Positions 25,636 to 34,529 of a stretch of 64,000 nt of DNA are shown here, in pieces. The first letter of the stretch is position 1; every line of letters begins with the position of its first letter. The stretch spans positions 496,001 through 560,000 of the forward strand of contig CAWIWV010000001.1 of the NCBI GenBank assembly GCA_963839925.1, given 5' to 3'. The position numbers were made by a program, and so were the translations under genes. The notes under the pieces were generated by a model. It ran no database searches. It was given only the letters and a program-made list of their open reading frames with translations, and had not been told where the DNA came from. The stretch is from Bog-756 sp963839925 (GTDB lineage: Bacteria; Actinomycetota; Acidimicrobiia; Acidimicrobiales; RAAP-2).

Positions 25636-26512
25636 GTGGGCATGACGACCGGGGAACACCTACTGACGCTCGCCAGCGGACGACACATCAGGTACCACGT
25701 GTTCGGCGATCCGGCGGGAATGCCGGTGCTCAACTGCCACGGTGGTCTCACGAGCGGGCGTGATATCGAACCCGCAACTCGTAACGCTACCGAGCTCGGG
25801 CTTTGCATCGTGTCGCTCGACCGACCGGGTGTAGGTGGTACTGATCGCCTTCCAGGTCACCGGATGGTGCCGTGGGTAGAAAACGATGTGGTGCCCCTTC
25901 TTGAGCACCTCGACATTGCTGAGTTCGGGGTGCTGGGGTGGTCGGCTGGTGGGCAGTACGCCTTGGCGGTTGGACACGAGTTGAAGGAACGAGTGAATCG
26001 TTGTGCAGTGGTTGCCGGCTGCCCCGCTCGACGATACCCTCCATATCCAGCAAACTCAACCGGATGGACCGCACGCTCACCTTGCTTTCGAGACGTGCAC
26101 CGTTCCTCGCCCGTACCTCCTTCCGGGTCACTCGGCTGATGTCGATGGTTACTCCACACCTGTTGGTCCGCATGTCCACCAGAGGGATACCGAAGGTGGA
26201 ATCGGCCGCTGGTGCGGGAGCAGGGCCCATGGCTGGCCAGCATCCTCGGGGAAGGAGCCCGCCAACCACGAGGAGGAGTTGACGAGTACCTCACCATGTG
26301 TGCTCCATGGGGCTTTGATCCAGAAGAGATAGCTGTGCCAGTCCGGATTTTCCAAGGCGATGCCGACACCCTGGTGCCGGCGGAATGGGGCCAGGTCCTC
26401 GCCGATCGAAATTCCAGGGGCGGAGCTCACGGTCTACCCAGGTGGGGGCCACTTCATCTGCCTGACTCAAAGCCGAGAGATCCTGACATACCTTGCACAA
26501 TCGACCAGGTAA
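25636..26512 (+). pseudogene. Alpha/beta hydrolase with four frame changes
   Basis: The pieces read in order as one alpha/beta hydrolase: PVLNCHGGLTSGRD, SLDRPGVGGTD, the nucleophile elbow LGWSAGGQYAL, PLDDTLHIQQ, LNRMDRTLTLLSRRAPF, GPWLASILGEGA, FQGDADTLVP and the histidine segment VYPGGGHFICL, ending at TAA 26510-26512. The frame moves +1 at the C run 26022-26025, the A run 26052-26054, GG 26211-26212 and the A run 26409-26411. At each point deleting one base restores the reading. The repaired length, near 290 residues, is normal. Either a recent pseudogene or a stretch with uncorrected insertions. Confidence 0.85.
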
Positions 26513-26618
26513 GTGGGTGACCGACCAGGTCGGCGTGGAAGGCTCGCGGGACGACGGGGAGGCTCCGGCCCCGGCCTCGCTCCGTGCCCACGTGGGCTAA
26601 ATTGGCCGGCTCGCCCAT

Positions 26619-26691
26619 TCGGGGGTGGCGCAACTGGCAGCGCGCATGATTCTGGTTCATGAGGTTGGAGGTTCGAGCCCTCCCCCCCGAG
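26619..26691 (+). tRNA. tRNA-Gln (CUG)
   Basis: A 73-base gene that folds cleanly. The acceptor TCGGGGG pairs with CCCCCGA, the D stem is GCGC/GCGC, the anticodon stem CATGA/TCATG encloses loop TTCTGGT with anticodon CTG, and the T arm is GGAGG-TTCGAGC-CCTCC. The discriminator base is G and CCA is not encoded. Confidence 0.95.
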
Positions 26692-26729
26692 CGCTCGTGC
26701 CTCCCTCGATCGGGAGCCACGTTCATCAG

Positions 26730-26802
26730 GGTCCCATCGTCTAGAGGCCTAGGACACCACCCTCTCAAGGTGGAGACACGGGTTCGAACCCCGTTGGGAC
26801 TG
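26730..26802 (+). tRNA. tRNA-Glu (CUC)
   Basis: A 73-base gene. The acceptor GGTCCCA pairs with TGGGACT (one G-U pair), the D loop has AGAGGCCTAGGA, the anticodon stem CCACC/GGTGG encloses CTCTCAA with anticodon CTC, and the T arm is ACGGG-TTCGAAC-CCCGT. CCA is not encoded. It is 38 bases after tRNA-Gln and probably cotranscribed. Confidence 0.95.
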
Positions 26803-27045
26803 CTCAGCATCCTCGCTGGTGATGGGGCTGTTCGGAATCGTGCGGGGCGGTTTCTTAGCGGACAGCCATCGCGCCCAGCATTCGCCGGTTCGGCTTGCCT
26901 GTTGAGCGCTTCCGTCCGACCTCTTTGAGAGCCGGGCCAGATGCGTTTATAGCCGAATGGATATAAATGGCTAACGAAGCTAGAAAACTGGCAATGGTCG
27001 GTTCGTTCGCCCCAGCCCCGTTTGGACTTGCGGCAGAATCACTCA

Positions 27046-27748
27046 ATGACCCGGCGCTTCGTCCTTTGGGACATTGACGGTACCCTGATTTCGACCGGTT
27101 CGACCGGACGTCAAGCGCTTGAATCGGGAGCTGCCGAGGTGGCTGGGCTCGACCACGTACCTGAGATCTCCATGGGTGGAAAGACCGATCCCCAGATCAT
27201 CGCCGAGATCCTTACGGCATGCAGGTGTCTCGGAGGGGCTGATCGCCGACATGATCCCGAAGGGCTTGATGTTGGCAGAGGCGTTCCTCGCCGAATCACG
27301 CGACCGAATGGCGTCAGAGGGACGCGTCCACCCTGGTGTGCGCGAGGTGCTCACGCAGCTGGACGACATTGGTGGAATTCGCCAGACCCTCCTCACTGGC
27401 AATATCAAGGCCAACGCCTTGGTGAAGGTCGACACGTTTGACTTAGCCGAGTTCTTCGACCTGGAGGTCGGTGCCTACGGGAGCGATCATGCAAATCGAG
27501 ACGAGCTCGTACCCATTGCGCTCGACCGGGTCGATCAGGTCCATGGTGAGCGCTATTCGCCTTCTGAGGTGTGGATCGTGGGTGACACCGCCAACGACTT
27601 GCGCTGTGCCACTGCCGGTGGCGTTCGTTGCCTGCTGGTCGGTACGGGCAGGGAGGGAATGAGCCCACTCGTCGACCTCAGCCCCGACTTCCTCTTCCAA
27701 GATCTGTCGGACACTGAAGCGGTGGTCGCCGCCCTGCTCGGGAACTGA
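27046..27748 (+). pseudogene. HAD-family phosphatase split by a +1 frameshift
   Basis: The first part, from ATG 27046, has HAD motif I LWDIDGTLISTG and GGKTDPQIIAEILT. The next frame continues AGVSEGLIADMIPKGL, motif II TLLTGNIK and motif IV VWIVGDTANDLRCA, ending at 27748. Removing T27220 joins ILTA to AGVSEG. The repaired protein would be about 233 residues, of the phosphoglycolate-phosphatase-like group. A -10-like CAGAAT (27034-27039) lies six bases before the ATG. It lies 243 bases after the tRNA pair; that gap is locally AT-rich around 26945-26980 with no recognised feature. Confidence 0.85.
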
Positions 27749-27823
27749 CCAGCGGTTCATTTGGCTGTGCGAACGAGGTCGAATTTCCATGTGTACCCGA
27801 CGGTGGGGGAGCATTGATGTCCG

Positions 27824-28483
27824 ATGACTGAAGACAGGTGGGCCCGCCACTACGAGCGTGCGCACAACCCTGAGCGGGTGGTGTTTCTGAGTGACGGCGT
27901 CGTGGCCATCATCATCACGTTGCTGGTTCTCGAAATCCACGTACCGGAGCTGCAGAACGGGCAGTCCCTACTGTCGGCGCTCGGGAAGATCGCGCCCTCC
28001 CTCATCGCCTTTCTGATCAGCTTCATCGTTGTAGCGATCGCATGGGCCGGGCACCGCGACCTCTTCACGACGATCCGTCGGACCGACAGGGCGCTGGTCT
28101 GGCTCAACTTCGTCTACTTGCTCCCATTGTGTCTCGTTCCGTTCGGTGCGGCCCTCATCGCTCGCTACCCAACCGAGGCGACCGCCCTCCGGCTCTATGG
28201 TCTCCTGCTCGTCCTCATCGCAATCACTCGGGTGGCGATCTGGCTTTACGCGACGGGTCAAAGCCACTTGCTTTATGACCCACCGGACCCCAAGTTTCGA
28301 CGAGCCGGCGTGACCGTGGTTCTCGCTCCGACCTTCGCCTACGTCGTGGCCATCGCGATCGCGAGCGTCTTGCCGCATGCGAGCCTGGTCATCTACGGGC
28401 TGGTTCCCCTCGCTTACTTCTTCGGCATCACCTTCGCCCGATCGGGCGCTCCACCGGGATCGGCCGAGAAGGACCTCACCTGA
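27824..28483 (+). CDS. TMEM175/DUF1211-type potassium channel
   Basis: A 219-residue protein with six predicted helices. The first helix has the family signature FLSDGVVAIIITLLVLEI, in which the conserved F-S-D is L-S-D here. Bacterial TMEM175 proteins form tetrameric potassium channels whose pore is lined by this helix. Later helices (LIAFLISFIVVAIAWAGHRD and LVWLNFVYLLPLCLVPFG) also match. It stands alone and converges on the AraC gene. Confidence 0.9.
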   Translation: MTEDRWARHYERAHNPERVVFLSDGVVAIIITLLVLEIHVPELQNGQSLLSALGKIAPSLIAFLISFIVVAIAWAGHRDLFTTIRRTDRALVWLNFVYLLPLCLVPFGAALIARYPTEATALRLYGLLLVLIAITRVAIWLYATGQSHLLYDPPDPKFRRAGVTVVLAPTFAYVVAIAIASVLPHASLVIYGLVPLAYFFGITFARSGAPPGSAEKDLT

Positions 28484-28546
28484 AGCTGGCAACTGCTTGG
28501 CACTCCGTCCTTCTGGTCAGCCTCTCTGGCAGGGATCGCTACTCGA

Positions 28547-28954
28547 TCAGCTGCCGTCGATGCCACTGCCTTCGAAGTCAGCCTCGGTGAATCGTATCCG
28601 AGGCGCTTTGCCCCCGTAGCGATGCTGGAACGCGCTGGGTGTCTCACCGACGATCTCGGTGAATCGACTGCTGAAGGAACCGAGACTGCTGTATCCCACC
28701 GCGACACACACCTCGGTGATGCTCAGATTCGTCGATCGCAGGAGGTCCTGCGCCCTTTCGATCCTGCGCTCGGCCAGATGGGTCGCCGGGGTTCGGCCAT
28801 AGGTGGCGGCGAAGAGGCGGTGAAAGTGGTACTTGGAGAGCGCTGCGACTGAAGCGAGATCTTCGAGATCGATCGGCTCGGAGAAATGTCGGTCTGCGTG
28901 ATCGCGGGCACGGCGCAAGTGGACCAGGGCCTGCTCTGGGACTCTCGTCGTCAC
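28547..28954 (-). CDS. AraC-family transcriptional regulator, DNA-binding domain only
   Basis: A 135-residue protein with two helix-turn-helix motifs: LEDLASVAALSKYHFHRLFA (residues about 29-48) and SITEVCVAVGYSSLGSFSSR (about 80-99), then GETPSAFQHRYG. There is no separate ligand-binding domain, unlike full-length AraC proteins of about 300 residues. GTG 28954 follows TAGTCT by six bases with no Shine-Dalgarno. Its target is not evident from neighbours. Confidence 0.9.
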   Translation of the reverse strand: MTTRVPEQALVHLRRARDHADRHFSEPIDLEDLASVAALSKYHFHRLFAATYGRTPATHLAERRIERAQDLLRSTNLSITEVCVAVGYSSLGSFSSRFTEIVGETPSAFQHRYGGKAPRIRFTEADFEGSGIDGS

Positions 28955-28960
28955 CGGCGC

Positions 28961-28966
28961 AGACTA
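28961..28966 (-). promoter_or_regulatory. -10 element (TAGTCT) of leaderless AraC gene
   Basis: TAGTCT on the minus strand ends six bases before GTG 28954. Confidence 0.45.
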
Positions 28967-29007
28967 ACCCGAGCCTGGCGGCAACCGAATGGCGCTTGGA
29001 GGGTGAC

Positions 29008-30780
29008 TCAGTGCGACCCGTAGAAAGGCGCTCCGAACGAGAACACCCCACCGTCGGCACCGACTAGCCAGTAGCCACCGGTGCTCGGATCGGTCGCCAT
29101 GCCGGTGACTGGTGCGACCAAAGGTGTCGCCCCCATGGAACCGAGGAACGGCGCGTCTCCGAAGGCGAAGATCCCACCGTCCGACGCGACCATCCAGTAC
29201 CCACGCCCATTCGGAGTCGCTGACATCCCGTTCACCGGCAGGTTGAGCCTGATCCCCCCGGTTGACCCGTAGAAGGCGGCGGCTCCGAAGGAGAAGATGC
29301 CGCCGTCGGACGCGACCAGCCAGTACCCCTGACCATTCGGGTTGCTCGCCATCCCGACGACCGGTTGGTTGAGTGGCTGGCCACCCATCGAACCGAAGAA
29401 CCGCGCATCACCGAACGCAAAGATGCCGCCGTCGGACGCAACCAGCCAGTAACCCTTGCCGTCGGGTGCGGGGGCCAAGTCGACCACCGGAGCGTTGAGG
29501 TGCTGGCCTCCCATCGAACCGAAGAACCGCGCATCGCCGAAGGAGAAGATGCCACCGTCGCCGGCGACCATCCAATATCCCTTGCCGTCCGGCGTGGAAA
29601 CGAGGTGGTTGATCGGCGCATTCAGCGGCAGCCCCGCCATCGAGCCATACGACCTGGCCGCACCATGGGGATGGACGGCGCCGCTCGAGTCAACCAGCCA
29701 GTAGCCGTTACCCCTGGGGGTAGAGGCGATCCCGGTGAATGTCGCCGCCGGTCCCGCCGGCGCGAGGTCGGTCGGAGCGATGTAGAGCTGACGCTCTGCG
29801 CCGGTATTCGTGCAATTCGAGCAGTTGGTATTCCAGGTGGCGAAGGCGAGCCACTGGTTGCCTGCCGCGTCCTGGAACATCGATCCGCCACCCGGACCGT
29901 AGACGCCGCCGTAGCTGGTGAGGAACGGTCCGGCAGGGTTGACGCACGGCCCCAGTGGACCGGAGCACGGGGCGAACTGCTCGTTGTAGGACGAGTCTTC
30001 GAAACTGCCTCCGGAGAACAGAAGGGAGTACGTGCCGGCGCTCGTCACCAGTTGCGGGTCATCCATCGTCTGTTCTGACGGAGTCACGGTCAGGAGGACT
30101 GACGGTGAGCCGGCGAATCCGGTTCCATCGGGGTTGAGCTGGACTCCCCAGATCTGAGAGGCAGCGGCCGACGATCCGTCGTTGGACTTCCAGACCAGAT
30201 AGGGCATGTGGGTGCTCGGGTCCACGAACGGACTCGGATCGAGGACACCGCCGGCTGGGCACCACGGTGACCCGCCGGAGTTGTCGGTGAACTGCGGGTC
30301 CGAGGATGTCAGAGTCGACGCAGTCGCCACTGCCAGGCAACTGAACCCCGAGTCCTCGGCATGGCCCGCCAACGACGCGTCGTACCACATGACCCAGTGG
30401 CCGCCGATGTAGGCGACGCCGGGGGACGTCTGGGTGTTCGGTTGCTGCCAACCCGGAGGGTTGGGCAATGCGGTCGAGCCATAGGAGCGACCCGTGTAGC
30501 TCCCATAGGCACCGGCCGGGTTCCCCGAAGTGTTGATGAGCACCTGGATGTGGTTCCCGAGAGCGGTGCCGGTGGTGAACGCGTAGTAGACGCCACCCGA
30601 ATAGACGACATCCGGATCCCCGGCGTTGTTCGCGAACGAAGGGGACGAGGGCGGAGTCACCGCGATCTGTCCAGGCGTGGCGGCGGCGGCCGATTCGGCG
30701 ATCGCGGTCGCACCGAAGACAGCGACAACGGACATCCACGCGACGAGAGACGCGCGCAGGACTCCTCTTCTTCGAGTCAT
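29008..30780 (-). CDS. Secreted GH43-like protein with six C-terminal GYW repeats
   Basis: About 590 residues. A Sec signal peptide (RRRGVLRASLVAWMSVVAVF, ending near AESAAAA) leads to a domain of the GH43 five-bladed propeller type: NAGDPDVVYSGGVYYAFTTG, SPGVAYIGGHWVMWYDAS and DPSPFVDPSTHMPYLVW. From about residue 345 come six units of about 42 residues, each GYW(L/M)V-x2-DGG(I/V)F-x-FG-x-A-x-(F/Y)-x-GS followed by a short linker. ATG 30780 is chosen over GTG 30792 because GAAAGG is then well spaced. The protein is probably surface-exposed and may bind or degrade arabinose-containing polymers; the repeat function is unknown. Confidence 0.85.
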   Translation of the reverse strand: MTRRRGVLRASLVAWMSVVAVFGATAIAESAAAATPGQIAVTPPSSPSFANNAGDPDVVYSGGVYYAFTTGTALGNHIQVLINTSGNPAGAYGSYTGRSYGSTALPNPPGWQQPNTQTSPGVAYIGGHWVMWYDASLAGHAEDSGFSCLAVATASTLTSSDPQFTDNSGGSPWCPAGGVLDPSPFVDPSTHMPYLVWKSNDGSSAAASQIWGVQLNPDGTGFAGSPSVLLTVTPSEQTMDDPQLVTSAGTYSLLFSGGSFEDSSYNEQFAPCSGPLGPCVNPAGPFLTSYGGVYGPGGGSMFQDAAGNQWLAFATWNTNCSNCTNTGAERQLYIAPTDLAPAGPAATFTGIASTPRGNGYWLVDSSGAVHPHGAARSYGSMAGLPLNAPINHLVSTPDGKGYWMVAGDGGIFSFGDARFFGSMGGQHLNAPVVDLAPAPDGKGYWLVASDGGIFAFGDARFFGSMGGQPLNQPVVGMASNPNGQGYWLVASDGGIFSFGAAAFYGSTGGIRLNLPVNGMSATPNGRGYWMVASDGGIFAFGDAPFLGSMGATPLVAPVTGMATDPSTGGYWLVGADGGVFSFGAPFYGSH

Positions 30781-30910
30781 CAAGGTGGGCACCTTTCGCT
30801 CATGGTCCTGTGCACCTCAGCCGAAGGCCTCGTGCGCGTCCTTCAACCCCCAGAATGCCGAACATCACGCGCGGGGGGCAATGGTAATGATGTGCGGTCC
30901 CAGATAGTCA

Positions 30911-30949
30911 AGTAATAGGTTTACTATCGGGGAAGGCTTGCGCGATACT
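30911..30949 (+). promoter_or_regulatory. arsR promoter with overlapping inverted repeat
   Basis: TTTACT (30920-30925) and GATACT (30944-30949) are separated by 18 bases, and the -10 ends seven bases before the ATG. AGTAA-TAGGT-TTACT (30911-30925) is an inverted repeat over the -35, well placed for autorepression by the ArsR product. Confidence 0.45.
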
Positions 30950-30956
30950 TAAGTCA

Positions 30957-31322
30957 ATGGTTGATGATTCCCTGCTTCTCGACCGAGCGTTCCAGGCCCT
31001 GTCCGACCCGAGCCGACGTCAGATCGTCCGTCGGCTCAGCTCGGGTCCGGCGTCGGTGAGCGAGCTGGCAGAGCCGTTGGCCATGTCCCTGGCGGCGGTG
31101 GTGCAGCACGTGCAAGTGCTCGAGAGCAGCGGGCTGGTTCGTTCCCAGAAGATTGGAAGGGTGCGGACCTGCACGCTCCGGACGGAGGTGCTCCGATCCG
31201 TGGAGGGGTGGGTCTCCGACCGCAGGTCCGAGTGGGAGAACCGGCTCGATCGCCTCGGCGACTACTTGGAGCAAAACGACGAAAACCAAGACGATCAGAA
31301 GAAGAGGAGAACCAATGAGTAG
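30957..31322 (+). CDS. ArsR-family transcriptional repressor
   Basis: A 121-residue winged-helix protein: AFQALSDPSRRQIVRRLSSG, the recognition region SVSELAEPLAMSLAAVVQHV and the wing SQKIGRVRTCTL. It lacks the ELCVCD metal site of arsenic sensors. The gene overlaps the following AHSA1-like gene by eight bases; ArsR-AHSA1 pairs of this kind are frequent in actinobacteria. The ATG appears leaderless. Confidence 0.9.
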   Translation: MVDDSLLLDRAFQALSDPSRRQIVRRLSSGPASVSELAEPLAMSLAAVVQHVQVLESSGLVRSQKIGRVRTCTLRTEVLRSVEGWVSDRRSEWENRLDRLGDYLEQNDENQDDQKKRRTNE

Positions 31323-31782
31323 CTCATCTGCCCATCACGACACCTTCGTTCTCGAGAGGACCTACCCATCACCAGCTTCGAAGGTCTTCCGGGCCTTGAC
31401 CGATCCGGAGGCCAAAGCGCAGTGGTTCTTTCCGCCAGACGGGTGGGAAGTCTCGGGCTACCGCTTCGATGCACGCGTCGGCGGAACCGAACACGCTGAG
31501 TCCCGCCCGCCGGGCGGGGAGCCACACATCTACGACGCCGTCTACCACGCGGTCGATGCCGATGAGCGGGTGATCTTCTCCTATGAGATGCACCTGGGTG
31601 ACCGACTCCTTTCCGTGTCGATCACCACCATCGAACTTGTCTCTATCGAGGATGGAACCCGTCTGACCTTCACCGAGCAGGGTGTCTTTGTCGACGGCGA
31701 CGCGGCCGGCGTGGAGTCCCGGGTGGAGGGAAGCGAGATGCTCTTGGACAACCTCGGCAAGGCCCTGCTCGAGATGGGCTGA
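31315..31782 (+). CDS. AHSA1/SRPBCC-domain protein
   Basis: A 155-residue protein with the START-like AHSA1 fold: LERTYPSPASKVFRALTDPE at the N-terminus, AQWFFPPDGWEVSGYRFDAR, and the C-terminal helix GSEMLLDNLGKALLE. Such proteins have a deep hydrophobic cavity; those paired with ArsR regulators are of unknown function. GAAGAGGAGA upstream supports ATG 31315. It overlaps arsR and is cotranscribed with it. Confidence 0.9.
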   Translation: MSSSSAHHDTFVLERTYPSPASKVFRALTDPEAKAQWFFPPDGWEVSGYRFDARVGGTEHAESRPPGGEPHIYDAVYHAVDADERVIFSYEMHLGDRLLSVSITTIELVSIEDGTRLTFTEQGVFVDGDAAGVESRVEGSEMLLDNLGKALLEMG

Positions 31783-31783
31783 C

Positions 31784-32314
31784 TCAGCCCTCCGCAATCG
31801 CCTCGCGGAGAGCTCCTGATCGCAGACCCTCCGATGCTCCAGCCAACGCCCTCGGAAGTGTGGTCGCGGTCAGGACGAAGAGGAGCACGACGATCGAGAC
31901 GGCAACGGGCAAACCTACGTAGTGCCTGAAGCCGTAGTTGGGCACGATAGAGATCACGGAACACGCCGGGGCGACTCCAGTCAGAGCCACGATCAGTCGG
32001 ACGGAGTGAACCCATCGGAATGATGACCTCCAGAGCGGTGGCATCGCAAGCACAAGCATGACGAAGAAGAAACCGATGCCGAACGACGCGATGGGCCGGC
32101 CCAACATGGTCCAAGGACCGATGTAGACGAACCTCTCGCAGTTGTAGACCCCCGTCGGAGATGGCGGTAAGCCCGCACCGCACGGAACGGGCAGACGAGG
32201 CGCGTAGTACCAGGGGAACCACCACACGGAGATCGCCAAACCGGCGAGGCTGAGCATCGCGCCTCCAACCATCGCGGCGCGTTGTGGCGTCGGTCCGGAC
32301 CCGCCCGCCATCAC
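31784..32314 (-). CDS. Hypothetical membrane protein, 176 aa
   Basis: About four predicted helices (AMLSLAGLAISVWWFPWYY, FGIGFFFVMLVLAMPPLW, LIVALTGVAPACSVISIV, VSIVVLLFVLTATTL). Cysteines in the loop VPCGAGLPPSPTGVYNCER may form a disulfide. The start overlaps the stop of the aldo-keto reductase gene by four bases, so the two are coupled. I do not recognise the family. It converges on the AHSA1 gene with one base between stops. Confidence 0.65.
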   Translation of the reverse strand: MMAGGSGPTPQRAAMVGGAMLSLAGLAISVWWFPWYYAPRLPVPCGAGLPPSPTGVYNCERFVYIGPWTMLGRPIASFGIGFFFVMLVLAMPPLWRSSFRWVHSVRLIVALTGVAPACSVISIVPNYGFRHYVGLPVAVSIVVLLFVLTATTLPRALAGASEGLRSGALREAIAEG

Positions 32315-33285
32315 GATCGGTTGAGCCTCCCCATTTGGGACTCGCTGTAAGGATCACCTGCCGCGAGGGTGAGATCGCGGAGCGCGGCAAGTTGAGCCTC
32401 GGAAAGCACGACGCTGTCGGCAGCCAGATTCTCCTCGAGCCTGCTCACTCGCTTGGTGCCCGGAATCGGAACGATGTTCTCACCCTGGGCGAGCAGCCAG
32501 GCGATGGCGACCTGCGCCGGTGTCGCACCGACCTCGGCTGCGATTGCTTCGACCGCGTCGACGATCGCAAGGTTTGCTTCGAAGTTGTCGCCCGTGAAGC
32601 GGGGGTTGGTCCGCCTCCAGTCGGTGGGATCGAGCTGATCCAAGGAGCGGATGGCACCGGTCAGGAACCCGCGCCCGAGCGGTGAGTAGGGAACGAACCC
32701 GATCCCGAGCTCTCGCAAGACCGGGAGGACCTCTTTTTCGGGTTGACGGCTCCAGAGCGAATACTCCGACTGCACCGCTGTGATCGGATGCACCGCGTTC
32801 GCACGACGGATCACGCTGGGACCCGCCTCTGACAGGCCGAGGTACCGGACCTTGCCGGCAGCGACGAGTTCGGCCATCGCACCGACGGTGTCCTCGATCG
32901 GGACGTCCGGGTCGACCCGGTGTTGGTAGTACAAGTCGATGGTCTCGATGTCCAGCCTCTCAAGGGATCCCTCACAGGCCAGGCGGATGTTTTCGGGGCT
33001 GCTGTCGAGCCCGGATCGCCCGGTGTTCGACATGAGCCCGAACTTGGTGGCCACCACGACCTGATCGCGATGACCCTTCAGGGCGCGACCGACCAACACC
33101 TCGTTCGTGTGAGGTCCGTAGATCTCGGCCGTGTCGATGAGCGTGACTCCGAGGTCGATGGCTCGGTGGATGGTCCGGATGGATTCGGCGTCGTCCTCGC
33201 CGGCGCCCGAGTACGCAGCGGACATGCCCATTGCACCCAATCCGATCCTGCCCACCTCGAGGTCCGCCAGCTTCGCCTGTTTCAT
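32311..33285 (-). CDS. Aldo/keto reductase
   Basis: A 324-residue TIM-barrel oxidoreductase. Catalytic tetrad positions appear as LIDTAEIYGPHTNE (Asp, Tyr), VVVATKFG (Lys) and LYYQHRVDP (His). Cofactor contacts are seen near the C-terminus in IPGTKRVSRLEENL. It belongs to the AKR group of NADPH-dependent aldehyde/ketone reductases close to plant and yeast AKR13-like enzymes. AAGGAGGA before ATG 33285 fixes the start. It is followed by the coupled membrane protein gene. Confidence 0.9.
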   Translation of the reverse strand: MKQAKLADLEVGRIGLGAMGMSAAYSGAGEDDAESIRTIHRAIDLGVTLIDTAEIYGPHTNEVLVGRALKGHRDQVVVATKFGLMSNTGRSGLDSSPENIRLACEGSLERLDIETIDLYYQHRVDPDVPIEDTVGAMAELVAAGKVRYLGLSEAGPSVIRRANAVHPITAVQSEYSLWSRQPEKEVLPVLRELGIGFVPYSPLGRGFLTGAIRSLDQLDPTDWRRTNPRFTGDNFEANLAIVDAVEAIAAEVGATPAQVAIAWLLAQGENIVPIPGTKRVSRLEENLAADSVVLSEAQLAALRDLTLAAGDPYSESQMGRLNRS

Positions 33286-33412
33286 GCACTTCCTCCTTCG
33301 TCGCCATGATCCCACCGCAACGGTACGGGCCGGGCTCGGTCACCTTGCCAGAGACTCATCGCTTGATCGAGTCGCCGATCCAGGCGTCGAGTGGTGCGCG
33401 AGGATGTGGGGC

Positions 33413-33850
33413 ATGAGCCGGGTCAGCACCTACCTCAACTTCATGGGCACGACGGAAGAGGCCTTCAACTTCTACCGTTCGATCTTCGAGACCGAGTTCC
33501 TCGGGGAGGTCGTCCGCTTCGGAGATGGTCCCGGTGGGGGAGGAGGGCCCGAGATCAGCGAGGCCGAGAAGGGTCTCGTACTGCACATCGAGCTCCCCAT
33601 CCTGGGTGGTCACGTCCTGATGGGGACCGACATGCTCGAGTCCATGGGGCACCAGCTGCGCATCGGGAACAACGTCACCATCAATCTGGAACCCGACACC
33701 CGCGCGGAGACCGACCGGTTGTACGGGGCTCTCAGCGAGGGAGGCTCGGAGTCGACCGGGATGTTGGAGCAGCCGTGGGCCTATTGGGGCTGCACCCTCG
33801 ACCGCTACGGCATTCGTTGGATGTTCAACTGCTACGAGCCTGCCAGCTGA
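33413..33850 (+). CDS. PhnB-like VOC-superfamily protein
   Basis: A 145-residue protein of the glyoxalase/bleomycin-resistance fold as seen in PhnB (3-demethylubiquinone-methyltransferase-like) proteins: YLNFMGTTEEAFNFYRSIFE at the start, HVLMGTDMLE in the middle and WGCTLDRYGIRWMFNCYE at the end. The catalytic role is usually unknown. An in-frame ATG at 33404 is an alternative start. It is divergent from the aldo-keto reductase. Confidence 0.85.
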   Translation: MSRVSTYLNFMGTTEEAFNFYRSIFETEFLGEVVRFGDGPGGGGGPEISEAEKGLVLHIELPILGGHVLMGTDMLESMGHQLRIGNNVTINLEPDTRAETDRLYGALSEGGSESTGMLEQPWAYWGCTLDRYGIRWMFNCYEPAS

Positions 33851-33903
33851 ACCCTTAGGGCGTTCTTCCTGCATGTCGGGGATGGACATCGAGAGGCCTC
33901 CGG

Positions 33904-33923
33904 AGCATAATACTCAGTATGCT
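33904..33923 (+). promoter_or_regulatory. PadR-type operator with -10
   Basis: ATACTCAGTAT (33910-33920) is a perfect palindrome, and AGCATA/TATGCT form an overlapping outer repeat. PadR regulators bind ATAC-GTAT palindromes. TATGCT at 33918-33923 could serve as the -10. The site lies just upstream of the PadR start, suggesting autorepression. Confidence 0.5.
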
Positions 33924-33941
33924 ACGGAGATTGAGCCCCCG

Positions 33942-34529
33942 ATGAGTGTCCGCCACGCCATGCTGGCGTTGCTGAGTGAGGGCCCCAAGTACGGCCTCCA
34001 GCTCCGGCAGGAGTTCGAAGCCCGGACCGGGGAGGTCTGGCCGCTCAATGTCGGGCAGGTCTACACGACCCTGCAGCGACTGGAGCGGGACGGGCTCGTG
34101 GAGGCTGAGGACTCAGAAGACGAGGGTCCGCAGAAGGGCTTTCACATCACCGGTGAGGGTCAAGAGGAGCTGGCCAAGTGGCTCCGCACCCCTCCGGACT
34201 TCTCGTCGCCGCCCCGGGACGAGTTGGTCATCAAGGTCCTCGTCGCGTTGGAGCTCCCCGGGGTCGACGTCCACGACATCGTGCAGGTCCACCGCAGGTA
34301 CCTGGTCGAGCTCATGCAGCAGTGGACGCGTCTCAAAGAGGACGAGTCCAGGTTCGACCTTCACTTCGCCCTGGTCGTCGACGCCGAGCTGTTCCGGCTC
34401 GATTCGTCGATCAGGTGGCTGGACACGGTCGACGGCCGTCTCAAGCGAGCAGCTGCGGATGCGCATGCGCCGGTCCCGCAGCCGTTCCCCCTTCCGAAGG
34501 CCCGGCGCAGAGTGGGAGCGCCCGAATGA
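33942..34529 (+). CDS. PadR-family transcriptional regulator
   Basis: A 195-residue regulator: winged helix SVRHAMLALLSEGPKYGLQL, GQVYTTLQRLERDGLVEAED, then a C-terminal dimerisation domain. ATG 33942 is preferred over ATG 33873 because the operator and -10 lie between them. The stop overlaps the start of the ABC ATPase by ATGA. PadR plus MacB-like ABC plus FtsX-like permease is a common autoregulated export module responding to membrane-active compounds. Confidence 0.9.
   Translation: MSVRHAMLALLSEGPKYGLQLRQEFEARTGEVWPLNVGQVYTTLQRLERDGLVEAEDSEDEGPQKGFHITGEGQEELAKWLRTPPDFSSPPRDELVIKVLVALELPGVDVHDIVQVHRRYLVELMQQWTRLKEDESRFDLHFALVVDAELFRLDSSIRWLDTVDGRLKRAAADAHAPVPQPFPLPKARRRVGAPE

Noticed and set aside
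26619..26802. Integrative element using the tRNA genes as attachment sites.
   Set aside because: No integrase, excisionase or repeated tRNA 3' end was found in the window.
30957..31322. Arsenic-responsive ArsR.
   Set aside because: The ELCVCD-type metal motif is missing and no arsenic gene is adjacent; the AHSA1 partner points elsewhere.
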